Source of the DNA: JBOFGK01 sp051649085
GTDB taxonomy: Bacteria > Bacillota_I > Bacilli_A > UBA3375
Assembly (NCBI GenBank): GCA_051649085.1
Contig: JBOFGK010000048.1
Coordinates: 1-35,348, forward strand
Reading direction: 5' to 3'
Length of the DNA: 35,348 nucleotides
Shown here piece after piece: positions 26,552 to 34,361 of the stretch. The number at the start of each line of letters is the position of its first letter. Position 1 is the stretch's first letter. The translations under genes were made by a program, and so were the position numbers. A model generated the notes under the pieces. The model was not told the DNA's origin. It searched no databases and was given only the letters and a program-made list of their open reading frames with translations.

Positions 26552-26584
26552 ATATATATTAGAAAGTAAAATCTTAGGAGAGCA

Positions 26585-27604
26585 ATGAAAACATATATAA
26601 TCGCAGAAATTGGATGTAATCATAATGGAGATATGGAACTTGCAAGAAAAATGGTTGATAAAGCTGTTGAGTGTGGTGTAGATGCAGTAAAATTTCAAAC
26701 GTTTAAAGCAGATAAATTAATTTCTAAATATGCACCAAAAGCTGATTATCAAAAAATAACAACAGGTGAGGCTGACTCACAGCTTGAAATGACAAAAAAA
26801 TTAGAGATGTCATTTGAAGAATATTTAAAAATTAGAGATTATACCGCGGCAAAAGGTGTAGATGTTTTCTCTACACCATTCGATGATGAAAGTCTTGATT
26901 TTTTAATTTCGACAGACATGGCAGTATATAAAATACCATCAGGTGAGATTACAAACTTACCATATTTAGAAAAAATTGGAAAACTAGGAAAAAAAGTAAT
27001 TATTTCGACTGGTATGGCAGTAATGGATGAAATAAAAGAAGCAGTGAGAATTCTTGAAGAAAATGGAACATCAGATATAACAATTTTACATTGTACAACT
27101 GAATATCCAACTAAGTATCCAGATTTGAATTTAAATGTAATTAAAACACTTCAGACTGAGTTTCCAAATAATGATATTGGATATTCGGACCATTCGGTTG
27201 GGTATGAAGTACCAATTGTCGCTGTAAGTATGGGGGCGACGATTATTGAAAAGCACTTTACATTAGATAATGATATGCCAGGACCAGACCATAAAGCAAG
27301 TGCGAATCCAGATATCTTAAAAAGATTAGTAAGTGGAATTCGTAATATTGAAGAAGCGATGGGAAGTTTCGATAAATTGCCTGTAGAAGCAGAAATTAAA
27401 AATAAAGTCGTTGCAAGAAAATCAATTATTGCTAAAATACAAATAAAAAAAGGTGATGTTTTTACAGAAGAAAATATTACAACTAAGCGTCCAGGAAATG
27501 GGATTTCACCAATGAAATGGTATGATGTGCTTGGAAAAGTAGCTGAAAAAGACTTTGAGGAAGATCAATTAATTGAACATTCAATGTTTGAGTGGGAGAA
27601 ATAA
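26585..27604 (+). CDS. neuB: N-acetylneuraminate synthase NeuB
   Basis: NeuB condenses ManNAc with phosphoenolpyruvate to give N-acetylneuraminic acid. The 339-aa protein matches the family over its whole length: IAEIGCNHNGDMELA at the start, DAVKFQTFKADKL, FDDESLDFL, KIPSGEITNLPYL, HCTTEYPT, GYSDHSVGYEVPIVAV and IEKHFTLD. The C-terminal SAF (antifreeze-like) domain spans about 280-339, with RKSIIA and TTKRPGNGISP. AGGAG lies upstream at good spacing. NeuB and homologues for legionaminic or pseudaminic acid are related; the hydrolysing NeuC partner supports a ManNAc-derived sialic acid. Confidence 0.93.
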   Translation: MKTYIIAEIGCNHNGDMELARKMVDKAVECGVDAVKFQTFKADKLISKYAPKADYQKITTGEADSQLEMTKKLEMSFEEYLKIRDYTAAKGVDVFSTPFDDESLDFLISTDMAVYKIPSGEITNLPYLEKIGKLGKKVIISTGMAVMDEIKEAVRILEENGTSDITILHCTTEYPTKYPDLNLNVIKTLQTEFPNNDIGYSDHSVGYEVPIVAVSMGATIIEKHFTLDNDMPGPDHKASANPDILKRLVSGIRNIEEAMGSFDKLPVEAEIKNKVVARKSIIAKIQIKKGDVFTEENITTKRPGNGISPMKWYDVLGKVAEKDFEEDQLIEHSMFEWEK

Positions 27605-27606
27605 AA

Positions 27607-28764
27607 ATGTATAATGTACTTTTAGTAACAGGTTCAAGAGCTGAATATGGAATAATGTCTAAACTAATTAAAAGATTAGCAAATGATTCAGAAATTAATT
27701 TTAAACTTGTTGCAACAGCAATGCATCTTGAAGAAAAATATGGAAATACCTATCAAGAAATAGAAAATGATGGAATTGAAATTGCGTATAAAATTCCAAT
27801 GAATTTAGTTGATACATCAAATAAAACAATTCTAAATGGAATGAGTATTTTACAAGATGCACTTGCAGAAATTCTAGAAAATGAGAAATTTGATTTATGT
27901 ATTATTTTAGGTGACCGTTATGAAATGTTAAGTGTTGTAAATGCATGTGTAATTAATCGAATTCCGATTTGCCATTTACATGGTGGAGAAAAAACACTTG
28001 GTAATTATGATGAATTTATTCGTCATGCAATTACAAAAATGTCGCATCTACATTTGACAGCAACTACTGAATTTTCTAATCGAGTAAAACAACTTGGTGA
28101 GCAACAAGTGCATAATATTGGTTCGTTAGGTGTAAATAACGTGCTACAAGATCAGAAGTTTACAAAAGATGAACTTGCAAGTAGATTAGGTGTAGATTTA
28201 AGTAATAAGTATTTTGTTGTTTTATTTCATCCGGTTACCCTTCAAGGTGAAGCTGATTTAATTCGTCAAACAGCAGATTTATTGAAAGTTTTAGATGAAA
28301 AAGCAGATGAATATGATTTTATCTTTATTGGAAGTAATTCGGATACTGGAAGTGATGAAATTGCTAAGCAAATTTCAGGTTTCTTGAAAAAACATCCACA
28401 TTGTAGTAATTTTAAATCACTCAATGTTCAAGAGTATCATTCACTAATTTTACATTCTTTAGGATTGATTGGAAATTCTTCATCGGGTCTAATTGAAGTT
28501 CCTTCGTTACAAAAATATACTTTAAATATTGGAGATCGACAAAAAGGCCGTGTAAGAGGAACGAGTGTAATCGATGTTGCGGATGATTATAATTCGATTA
28601 AACAAGGTGTCAATTTATTAATAGACAAACTTGCTGATCAAACAAAAATAATTAATCCATATTTTCAAGAAAATTCATTAGAAATGGCAATTAATATAAT
28701 AAAAAATGCTTTAAAAGATGGAATAACTATTGAAAAAGATTTTAATGACTTGGAGCTAAAATGA
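27607..28764 (+). CDS. neuC: UDP-N-acetylglucosamine 2-epimerase (hydrolysing) NeuC
   Basis: NeuC converts UDP-GlcNAc to ManNAc and UDP, supplying NeuB. The 385-aa product has TGSRAEYGIM at the N-terminus, LGDRYEML, the segment HLHGGEKTLGNYDEFIRHAITKMSH, GSLGVNN, the C-terminal GNSSSGLIEVPS and GDRQKGRVRG. These are epimerase_2 hallmarks in the hydrolysing subgroup. The ATG at 27607, two bases after the neuB stop, is placed about 7 bases from GGGAGAA; an in-frame GTG at 27592 would overlap that site. UDP-GlcNAc-to-6-deoxy or diNAcBac variants exist, so the exact sugar is not proven. Confidence 0.92.
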   Translation: MYNVLLVTGSRAEYGIMSKLIKRLANDSEINFKLVATAMHLEEKYGNTYQEIENDGIEIAYKIPMNLVDTSNKTILNGMSILQDALAEILENEKFDLCIILGDRYEMLSVVNACVINRIPICHLHGGEKTLGNYDEFIRHAITKMSHLHLTATTEFSNRVKQLGEQQVHNIGSLGVNNVLQDQKFTKDELASRLGVDLSNKYFVVLFHPVTLQGEADLIRQTADLLKVLDEKADEYDFIFIGSNSDTGSDEIAKQISGFLKKHPHCSNFKSLNVQEYHSLILHSLGLIGNSSSGLIEVPSLQKYTLNIGDRQKGRVRGTSVIDVADDYNSIKQGVNLLIDKLADQTKIINPYFQENSLEMAINIIKNALKDGITIEKDFNDLELK

Positions 28765-29564
28765 ATGCTATAAAATACGTAGTACATGAACATTATACGA
28801 ATTTAAAAAAAATAAATACCTTAGCTGTAAATGAAATTAAAATTTATGCTAAAGGATCTGGTTTAGGATATTGGTGGACATTAGTAAAAGATATAATCTA
28901 TTTTATTGCTTATGGTGCATTCATGACATTGCTATATGGAAATACAGAAATTGGTGGTGTGCCACGATTAGTTTATCTTGTATCAGCATTAATTCCTTGG
29001 TATTTTATTTCTGATTGTCTCGGTGGTGGTGCTAATGCGATTAAAAAACGAGGTGGAATTCTTACAAAGATAAAATTTCCAATTTCAATTGTTCCAACAT
29101 ATGAAATATTATCGATTTTTTACAAGCGTATCGCATCATATTTGATTATTATTGTTGTATTAGGAATGTATGGATACTTAAACCACTTTAATTTATTCCA
29201 ATTTGTTTACTATCAATTTGCAATGATTTGTTTTTTAATGGCGTTTAATCAATTAATTAGTGGATTTGTTGCAATATCAAAGGATTTTGCGGAATTTTAT
29301 TCTGCGATGGTTAGAATTCTATTTTTCTTTGTTCCAATTTTGTGGTCGTTTGAAACGATTGGTGGAGTAGATAATATTGCAGTAAAACTTGTCGCATTGA
29401 ATCCACTTGTCTATTTAATTGAAGGTATGCGTTCAGCATTTGTATATAATAATCCTATATCATTAGACTATTCAATTTATTTTTGGGTTGTTACACTTCT
29501 TGTGTTTCTTGTGGGTGCATTTGTGCAAAATAAACTAAAACGTTTGTATGCTGACTTTTTCTAG
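28761..29564 (+). CDS. ABC-2 type polysaccharide export permease
   Basis: A 267-aa membrane protein with about six hydrophobic segments, in the KpsM/TagG/Wzm group. The N-terminal cytoplasmic part INTLAVNEIKIYAKGSGLGYWWTLVKD is typical, as are PWYFISDCLGGGANAIKKRGG and LNPLVYLIEGMRSAF near the end. It starts in the neuC stop (ATGA) and is followed after 8 bases by its ATPase. Together they should export a lipid-linked glycan made in the cytoplasm. A teichoic-acid-type role is conceivable, but neuB/neuC in the same operon suggest the sialic-acid-containing polymer. Confidence 0.92.
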   Translation: MNAIKYVVHEHYTNLKKINTLAVNEIKIYAKGSGLGYWWTLVKDIIYFIAYGAFMTLLYGNTEIGGVPRLVYLVSALIPWYFISDCLGGGANAIKKRGGILTKIKFPISIVPTYEILSIFYKRIASYLIIIVVLGMYGYLNHFNLFQFVYYQFAMICFLMAFNQLISGFVAISKDFAEFYSAMVRILFFFVPILWSFETIGGVDNIAVKLVALNPLVYLIEGMRSAFVYNNPISLDYSIYFWVVTLLVFLVGAFVQNKLKRLYADFF

Positions 29565-29572
29565 GAGGAAAA

Positions 29573-30751
29573 ATGAATAACAATACAGTTATAAAAGTTG
29601 AAAAACTACATAAAAAATTCTTCTACTTTAATAAAGACTTTAATGTAATCAAATGGCTTTTTACAAAAAAAGGCTTTGAAAAAGAATTTCATGTTCTAAA
29701 AGGATTAGATTTTGAGGTCAAACATGGTGAAAGCGTTGGAATACTAGGTATAAATGGTGCAGGTAAATCAACGTTACTTAAAATAATTTCGGAAATCTAT
29801 TATCCAAGCTATGGTACGGTCGAAGTTGAAGGAAAAGTTGCATCATTATTGGAGCTTGGTGCAGGATTTAGCACGTTATTAACGGGTAGAGAAAATATCT
29901 ACTTAAAGGGAACATATATGGGAATGACAAGTGAACAAGTTGATCATATAATCGATGATATAATTGAATTTGCAGAAATTGGTGAATATATAGATATGCC
30001 ATTTTCAACTTATTCATCAGGAATGAGAGCAAGGCTTGGATTTGCAATGGCAATAAATACGGAACCAGATATCTTAATTATTGATGAGGTTTTTGCTGTT
30101 GGTGACAGAAATTTTCAAGAAAAATCAAGAGCAAAAACAATTGAATTTTTCAATCAAGGTAAAACCATATTATTTGTGTCACATTCTGAAACACTTGTAA
30201 GAGAATTTTGCAATAGAGTAATGTATCTTAGAGATGGACAAATTGTTTATGATGGTGATGTTGATGGTGGTTTTGAAGTTTATAATGCAGATGTTGAAAA
30301 AAGTAATTACATTCCAAGATTTATAATTGTTGGAGATGAAGTAGAAAATGATACTTTAAAGTTAAAATTCACTTTTGGAATTGGAATGAATAGAACAATC
30401 AAAGAAAAAATTAAAATTTATGATTATTCAATTTGTGCAGAAAGATATAATGAAAAGCAATTATCAAATTATTTCCATCATGTAGAAATGAATCTTAATT
30501 CAGACGTAAACAATGATGAATACATATTTTACTTAAATATCCCATTGAATCATGTAAGTGAAAAAGTTAATTTCAGAATTAGACTTCATGATACTAAATG
30601 GACAAATTACCAATATATGTATGCATTTAATCAAGATTATTTGGATACAATAACTAAAAAACTTGTTGATTTGGGATATAAAATACAGTTAAAGAAGGAT
30701 CATAGATCGATTTTGTCAATAGAGGAAATAGATGAAAAAGAATTACATTAG
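29573..30751 (+). CDS. ABC transporter ATPase with C-terminal extension (Wzt/TagH type)
   Basis: A 392-aa protein. Walker A GINGAGKST (59-67), the family segment LLELGAGFSTLLTGRENIYLKG, signature SSGMRARLGFA (about 147-157), Walker B ILIIDEVFAVGD and the switch His in FVSHS mark the nucleotide-binding domain of polysaccharide exporters. From about residue 240 an extra 150 residues form a predicted beta-rich domain (PRFIIVGDEVENDTLKLKF, VSEKVNFRIRLHD), as in Wzt proteins that recognise the glycan end. The sequence differs from known carbohydrate-binding domains at sight. The gene overlaps the next by 20 bases. Confidence 0.9.
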   Translation: MNNNTVIKVEKLHKKFFYFNKDFNVIKWLFTKKGFEKEFHVLKGLDFEVKHGESVGILGINGAGKSTLLKIISEIYYPSYGTVEVEGKVASLLELGAGFSTLLTGRENIYLKGTYMGMTSEQVDHIIDDIIEFAEIGEYIDMPFSTYSSGMRARLGFAMAINTEPDILIIDEVFAVGDRNFQEKSRAKTIEFFNQGKTILFVSHSETLVREFCNRVMYLRDGQIVYDGDVDGGFEVYNADVEKSNYIPRFIIVGDEVENDTLKLKFTFGIGMNRTIKEKIKIYDYSICAERYNEKQLSNYFHHVEMNLNSDVNNDEYIFYLNIPLNHVSEKVNFRIRLHDTKWTNYQYMYAFNQDYLDTITKKLVDLGYKIQLKKDHRSILSIEEIDEKELH

Positions 30752-31949
30752 AGTTGCACACGAAATCATCTCAGAGATTGAAAAACATGAACCTGTAATG
30801 GAAATGCAAATTGATTCATTATTTGTTTGGAGAGAGATTAGACGAATAGTTGCGTATAAATATTATAGTAAATTTACGGAAAATGCTAATAAACCACAGA
30901 AATCAAATGTTTTTCACTGGAAATTAATTCTTCAAAAAGATTTAATTAATGTTAAAAAAAGTAAAAAAAAAGATGTATTAATTTTTCAAGGGAACAAAAA
31001 GGAAAAACGTGGAAATCAATTTGTTGATCCAATTACATCTTTCATAACAGAAGATGCATTATACATTGATGATATGTCTTTTAAAAATGAATATTTTAAT
31101 CAATCATCTGAAACACACTATTTCACGATTAGAAAAAGTATTCTTCGTAAAACGACTACGGTCTCTGAAATTTCTAAATGCACGGAATTAGTTGAAATTA
31201 TTAATCAATATTTTACTGAAAAATTAATAACTACAGCTGAAATGATTAACGCAGTGAAAGTATTAAAAGCGGATTATAAATATTATCAAAAAGCTTTTAA
31301 AAGACTTCAACCTAAAAAAATATATTTGGCAACAGGCTATTTGAATACTGCAATTATTATGGCAGCAAATGATTTAAAGATTGAAACAATCGAAATTCAA
31401 TATGCATTAATGTCAAAATATCACATTGCATTTTCATTTCCAAATTGTGAACAATGTTATCCATATTTTGCTCAAAAATTACTTGTTTGGAATGATTATT
31501 GGAAAAAAGATTATTTATTTCCAACAAAATTAGAAACTTATAAGCATGAAATTACTAAATATCCTCAAGGTATTCAAAAGAAAAAGCAAATATTAGTAGT
31601 TGGGCAAGATTTTGTAAGTCAAGAAATGCAACGATTATATAATGAAATTGAAATTGAAGGTTATGATAAAAAATATAAAGCTCATCCTTGGGAAACTGTT
31701 GAAAATATCACAGTTGAAACAAAAACAATTTTTGAACTTTTAGATGAATCAGAAATTGTAGTTACGTGTTTTTCATCAGTATACTATGAAGCAATGTATT
31801 TTGATTGTAAAGTATTTTTACTAGAAAATGATTTAAATGATGTATATGATGAAGAGCTTAAAGAACAAATTATTAGTAATGCTGATGATTTAGAAAGCAA
31901 ATTGAAGAATATGGATGTAAAAGAATTATTTGGAAAAAAATTCTATTAG
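30732..31949 (+). CDS. Stand-alone HP-motif glycosyltransferase-like protein
   Basis: A 405-aa protein consisting only of the domain found in the two large fusions at 20573 and 23443. Matching elements: Trp33 in DSLFVWREIR, Glu221 in EIQYALMSKYH, LLVWNDYW about 30 residues later, His318-Pro319 in YKAHPWE and VVTCFSSVYYEA at 343-354. The spacing between elements is close to that in the other two copies. AGAGGAAAT precedes the ATG inside the ABC ATPase gene. The fold is probably GT-B. Its place between the exporter and neuA suggests it acts on the exported glycan, for instance adding the first or last residue. Substrate unknown. Confidence 0.75.
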   Translation: MKKNYIRVAHEIISEIEKHEPVMEMQIDSLFVWREIRRIVAYKYYSKFTENANKPQKSNVFHWKLILQKDLINVKKSKKKDVLIFQGNKKEKRGNQFVDPITSFITEDALYIDDMSFKNEYFNQSSETHYFTIRKSILRKTTTVSEISKCTELVEIINQYFTEKLITTAEMINAVKVLKADYKYYQKAFKRLQPKKIYLATGYLNTAIIMAANDLKIETIEIQYALMSKYHIAFSFPNCEQCYPYFAQKLLVWNDYWKKDYLFPTKLETYKHEITKYPQGIQKKKQILVVGQDFVSQEMQRLYNEIEIEGYDKKYKAHPWETVENITVETKTIFELLDESEIVVTCFSSVYYEAMYFDCKVFLLENDLNDVYDEELKEQIISNADDLESKLKNMDVKELFGKKFY

Positions 31950-31962
31950 AAGGAAGGTTAAA

Positions 31963-32763
31963 ATGAAGAAAAATATTATGATGATATGTTTTTTAATAGT
32001 GATATTGATTGGAAGTATTATTGTCTATATAAATATTCAACCGAAAAATATATATAAAATTCAAAATGAATACTCATCTAGTTTGAGCGTCAAAACGACA
32101 AACGAATACAAAAATTATAAATCAGCAAAGGGAGAAGATTTTAGAAAGAAAAAAATTGAATTATTAAAGGAAAAAAATGGTCTAATAACTACAGATAAAG
32201 AATATCGACTTTTTTTTGGAGATTCAATAACATTTGGCTCTAATGTTGAAGAAAAAAAATTTGATTCACTTACAAATGTGAACTTTGGAATTCCAGCAGA
32301 TGATTCTTTTGATATGTATAGAACATTAAATCAGACATTGTTTACAATACCAAGAAAAAACATTAGTCAAGTGTATATATTTATGGGTACAAATGACACA
32401 GTATTGTACAGTCAAGGATTAAAAACTTCTGATACAAGTAAAAATATTAATGATACAATTAAGGTAATAAACGACTACGCACCGAAGGCACAAATAAATG
32501 TAATTTCAACACTACCTGTCAATAGTGGTGGTGCAATTCGATCAAACCTTGATGAAAAACAAAAATCAGTTATTGAAACGAATGAGGCTATAAAAAATAA
32601 TTTATCTAAAAATGCAACATACATTGATGTCTATGATAAATTTTTAGATACAGACCAAAAAATGAAAAGAGAATATACAACAGATGGTTTACATTTATCA
32701 GATCAAGGATATCAAAAGTTATTTGAAGAATTAAAACCATATTTAAAGAAAAATGTAAAGTAA
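31963..32763 (+). CDS. Membrane-anchored SGNH/GDSL-type hydrolase
   Basis: 266 aa from the ATG at 31963, chosen because AGAAGGAAGG lies just upstream and the protein then begins with a signal anchor (MKKNIMMICFLIVILIGSII). An in-frame ATG at 31930 has no ribosome site. The SGNH blocks are intact: Ser88 in FFGDSITFGSN, Gly in NFGIPADDS, Asn144 in MGTNDT and Asp241/His244 in TDGLHLSDQGY. It should act outside the membrane, most likely on ester-linked acyl groups of a glycan. Position next to neuA and neuD suggests an O-acetyl esterase or transferase for sialic acid. That link is inferred. Confidence 0.85.
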   Translation: MKKNIMMICFLIVILIGSIIVYINIQPKNIYKIQNEYSSSLSVKTTNEYKNYKSAKGEDFRKKKIELLKEKNGLITTDKEYRLFFGDSITFGSNVEEKKFDSLTNVNFGIPADDSFDMYRTLNQTLFTIPRKNISQVYIFMGTNDTVLYSQGLKTSDTSKNINDTIKVINDYAPKAQINVISTLPVNSGGAIRSNLDEKQKSVIETNEAIKNNLSKNATYIDVYDKFLDTDQKMKREYTTDGLHLSDQGYQKLFEELKPYLKKNVK

Positions 32764-32923
32764 GTTAAAAATTGTTAGAAATTAATAAGGAAAAGAAACA
32801 AGTAAGAAATGATTTTATAGCTCTAGTGATTGTTTATATACGTAAAAAAACAATCAATTAATCTATGAATAATTTTTATGTTTTTTGCAGTTAAAAGATA
32901 ATGAACATTAACCTTTAATTGAA

Positions 32924-32952
32924 TTGTAACGGATAATTTTGATGCATATTAT
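32924..32952 (+). promoter_or_regulatory. Candidate neuA promoter
   Basis: TTGTAA (32924-32929), a 17-base spacer and TATTAT (32947-32952) form a plausible vegetative promoter. The resulting leader would be about 65 bases, containing the structured ribosome site. Assigned by eye. Confidence 0.35.
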
Positions 32953-32987
32953 TGTTCAATGAAACAGTTCACTACCTGAATGAAAAC

Positions 32988-33022
32988 AAAGGAGGTATTT
33001 CGAGGAAATAACTCGAAAAATA
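32988..33022 (+). promoter_or_regulatory. neuA ribosome site with a hairpin inside the spacer
   Basis: AAAGGAGGT (32988-32996) is an almost perfect Shine-Dalgarno but lies 26 bases from the ATG at 33023. The spacer contains TTTCGAG (32998-33004) and CTCGAAA (33012-33018), a perfect 7-bp hairpin with loop GAAATAA. If the hairpin forms, only 5 unpaired bases remain between ribosome site and start, the normal distance. No other start codon lies at a suitable distance. Confidence 0.6.
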
Positions 33023-33703
33023 ATGAAAATATTAGCAATTATTCCAGCAAGATCTGGTTCAAAAGGTTTAAAAAATAAAAATATATTAAAATTAAATGAA
33101 AAACCTTTAATTAACTACACAATCGAAGCAGCACTTAAATCTAATATATTTGATGAAGTATTTGTAAGCACTGATTCTGAAGAATATGCACAAATTGCAG
33201 AAGCATGTGGAGCAGTTGCACATCCCCTAAGGAGTGAAGAACTTTCAACAGATACCTCCCCATCATCAGCATTCTTAATTGATATTTTACAAAAAAAATC
33301 GGAGTATGATACTTTTGTCTTATTACAACCTACATCCCCATTTAGAAATGAGCATCACATTAAAGAGGCGATTGAATTATTCAATCAAAAAGCTGCAAAT
33401 GCAGTTGTCTCGATGGTAAAATCAGATAAATCCCCAAATATTATAAATACTTTTGGTGATGATTTATGTATCGATGGATTTTTAAAGGTTGATTCGAAAA
33501 ACTATGCAAGACAAAACGAAGTGAATTATATTCCAAATGGAGCAATCTTCATTTGTAGAAGTGAATATTATTTGAAACATATTGATTTTTATAACTCTAA
33601 ATCGATTGCATATGTCATGGATAAAATAAGCTCAATTGACATAGATGATGAGTTAGATTTTAAATTTTGTGAATTACTATTGAAAAAAGGGAGAGTTAAA
33701 TGA
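33023..33703 (+). CDS. neuA: CMP-N-acylneuraminate cytidylyltransferase NeuA, single-domain form
   Basis: NeuA activates sialic acid with CTP to CMP-sialic acid, the donor for sialyltransferases. The 226-aa protein starts with the nucleotide-binding motif ILAIIPARSGSKGLKNKNI and continues with VFVSTDSEEYAQIA, LLQPTSPFRN, YIPNGAIFI and the acidic IDIDDELDF end, all family features. It lacks the C-terminal O-acetylesterase module of the roughly 410-420-aa NeuA proteins of group B Streptococcus and E. coli K1. The start is fixed by the conserved N-terminus despite the distant ribosome site. It overlaps neuD by 4 bases (ATGA). Confidence 0.94.
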   Translation: MKILAIIPARSGSKGLKNKNILKLNEKPLINYTIEAALKSNIFDEVFVSTDSEEYAQIAEACGAVAHPLRSEELSTDTSPSSAFLIDILQKKSEYDTFVLLQPTSPFRNEHHIKEAIELFNQKAANAVVSMVKSDKSPNIINTFGDDLCIDGFLKVDSKNYARQNEVNYIPNGAIFICRSEYYLKHIDFYNSKSIAYVMDKISSIDIDDELDFKFCELLLKKGRVK

Positions 33704-34332
33704 AAAAGCTAGCATTGATTGGAGCAGGTAGTCATTCAGATGCAATCTTCTCGATGATTAATTTTTCTACATATAAAATTGTTGGTTACTTTGATGATAA
33801 GGATATAGTGGAATATAATTCCTTTCCAATTTTAGGAACAATTGAACAAGCAAAAGAATTTCTTGCTCGTGGTGAAGTGGATAATGTGTTTATTTCAATT
33901 GGCGATAACGATAAAAGAAAAGAAATTTTTGATTTTTTGAAGGATGATCACTATGAACAAATGATTAATATTATTGCTCCGACAGCAACTGTGTTGAACG
34001 TCGATGCGATTCAAGGGAAAAATATTTTTGTTGGACATATGGTTTTTCTAGGGGCAGAGGTTATTGTAAATGATAATTCAATTGTGAATACTTGTTCTGT
34101 TGTTGAACATCACACGCAAATTGGAATGCACTGTAATATTGCTCCAAATTCTACAATGAATGGGCTTATAAAACTAGGAAATAATTGTTATTTAGGTAGT
34201 TCAGCAACTGTAATCCAAGCAATTGAAATTTGTGATGATGTTTTTATTGGAGCAAGTGCAACAGTAACAAAAAATATTGACAAACCTGGTTTATATGTTG
34301 GAACACCAGCAAAATTTTTGAGAGAATTATAG
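33700..34332 (+). CDS. neuD: NeuD-type sialic acid O-acetyltransferase
   Basis: A 210-aa acyltransferase. The N-terminal PglD-type sugar-binding part begins KLALIGAGSHSDAIF and includes VGYFDD; the C-terminal part is a left-handed beta helix with hexapeptide repeats such as NIFVGHMVFLGAEVIVND, NCYLGSSATVIQAI and DVFIGASATVTKNI, ending GTPAKFL. The active-site His is probably in CSVVEHHTQIG. In group B Streptococcus NeuD O-acetylates sialic acid; the ATGA overlap with neuA supports the same role. The family also includes PglD-type N-acetyltransferases acting on amino sugars. Confidence 0.9.
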   Translation: MKKLALIGAGSHSDAIFSMINFSTYKIVGYFDDKDIVEYNSFPILGTIEQAKEFLARGEVDNVFISIGDNDKRKEIFDFLKDDHYEQMINIIAPTATVLNVDAIQGKNIFVGHMVFLGAEVIVNDNSIVNTCSVVEHHTQIGMHCNIAPNSTMNGLIKLGNNCYLGSSATVIQAIEICDDVFIGASATVTKNIDKPGLYVGTPAKFLREL

Positions 34333-34361
34333 TTTATATTAAAGCCAGAAAGAGTGATAAA

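Larger units (their letters stand above)
32764..33022 (+). other. 259-bp intergenic region upstream of neuA
   Basis: No ORF with a ribosome site is visible. A 9-bp hairpin (32827-32835 with 32848-32856) with no adjoining T run may be a weak terminator for the preceding transcript. A candidate promoter (32924-32952) and the structured neuA leader occupy the right end. Confidence 0.5.

Noticed and set aside
27592..27606. GTG start for neuC
   Set aside because: It overlaps the GGGAGAA ribosome site that serves the ATG at 27607, and the conserved NeuC start follows that ATG.
31930..31962. Eleven-codon N-terminal extension of the SGNH protein
   Set aside because: It lies in the end of the previous gene, has no ribosome site, and would put charged residues ahead of a normal signal anchor.
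32827..32856. Hairpin as a firm terminator of the exporter operon
   Set aside because: The 9-bp stem has a 12-base loop and no T run next to it, so I list it only as a possible weak terminator.
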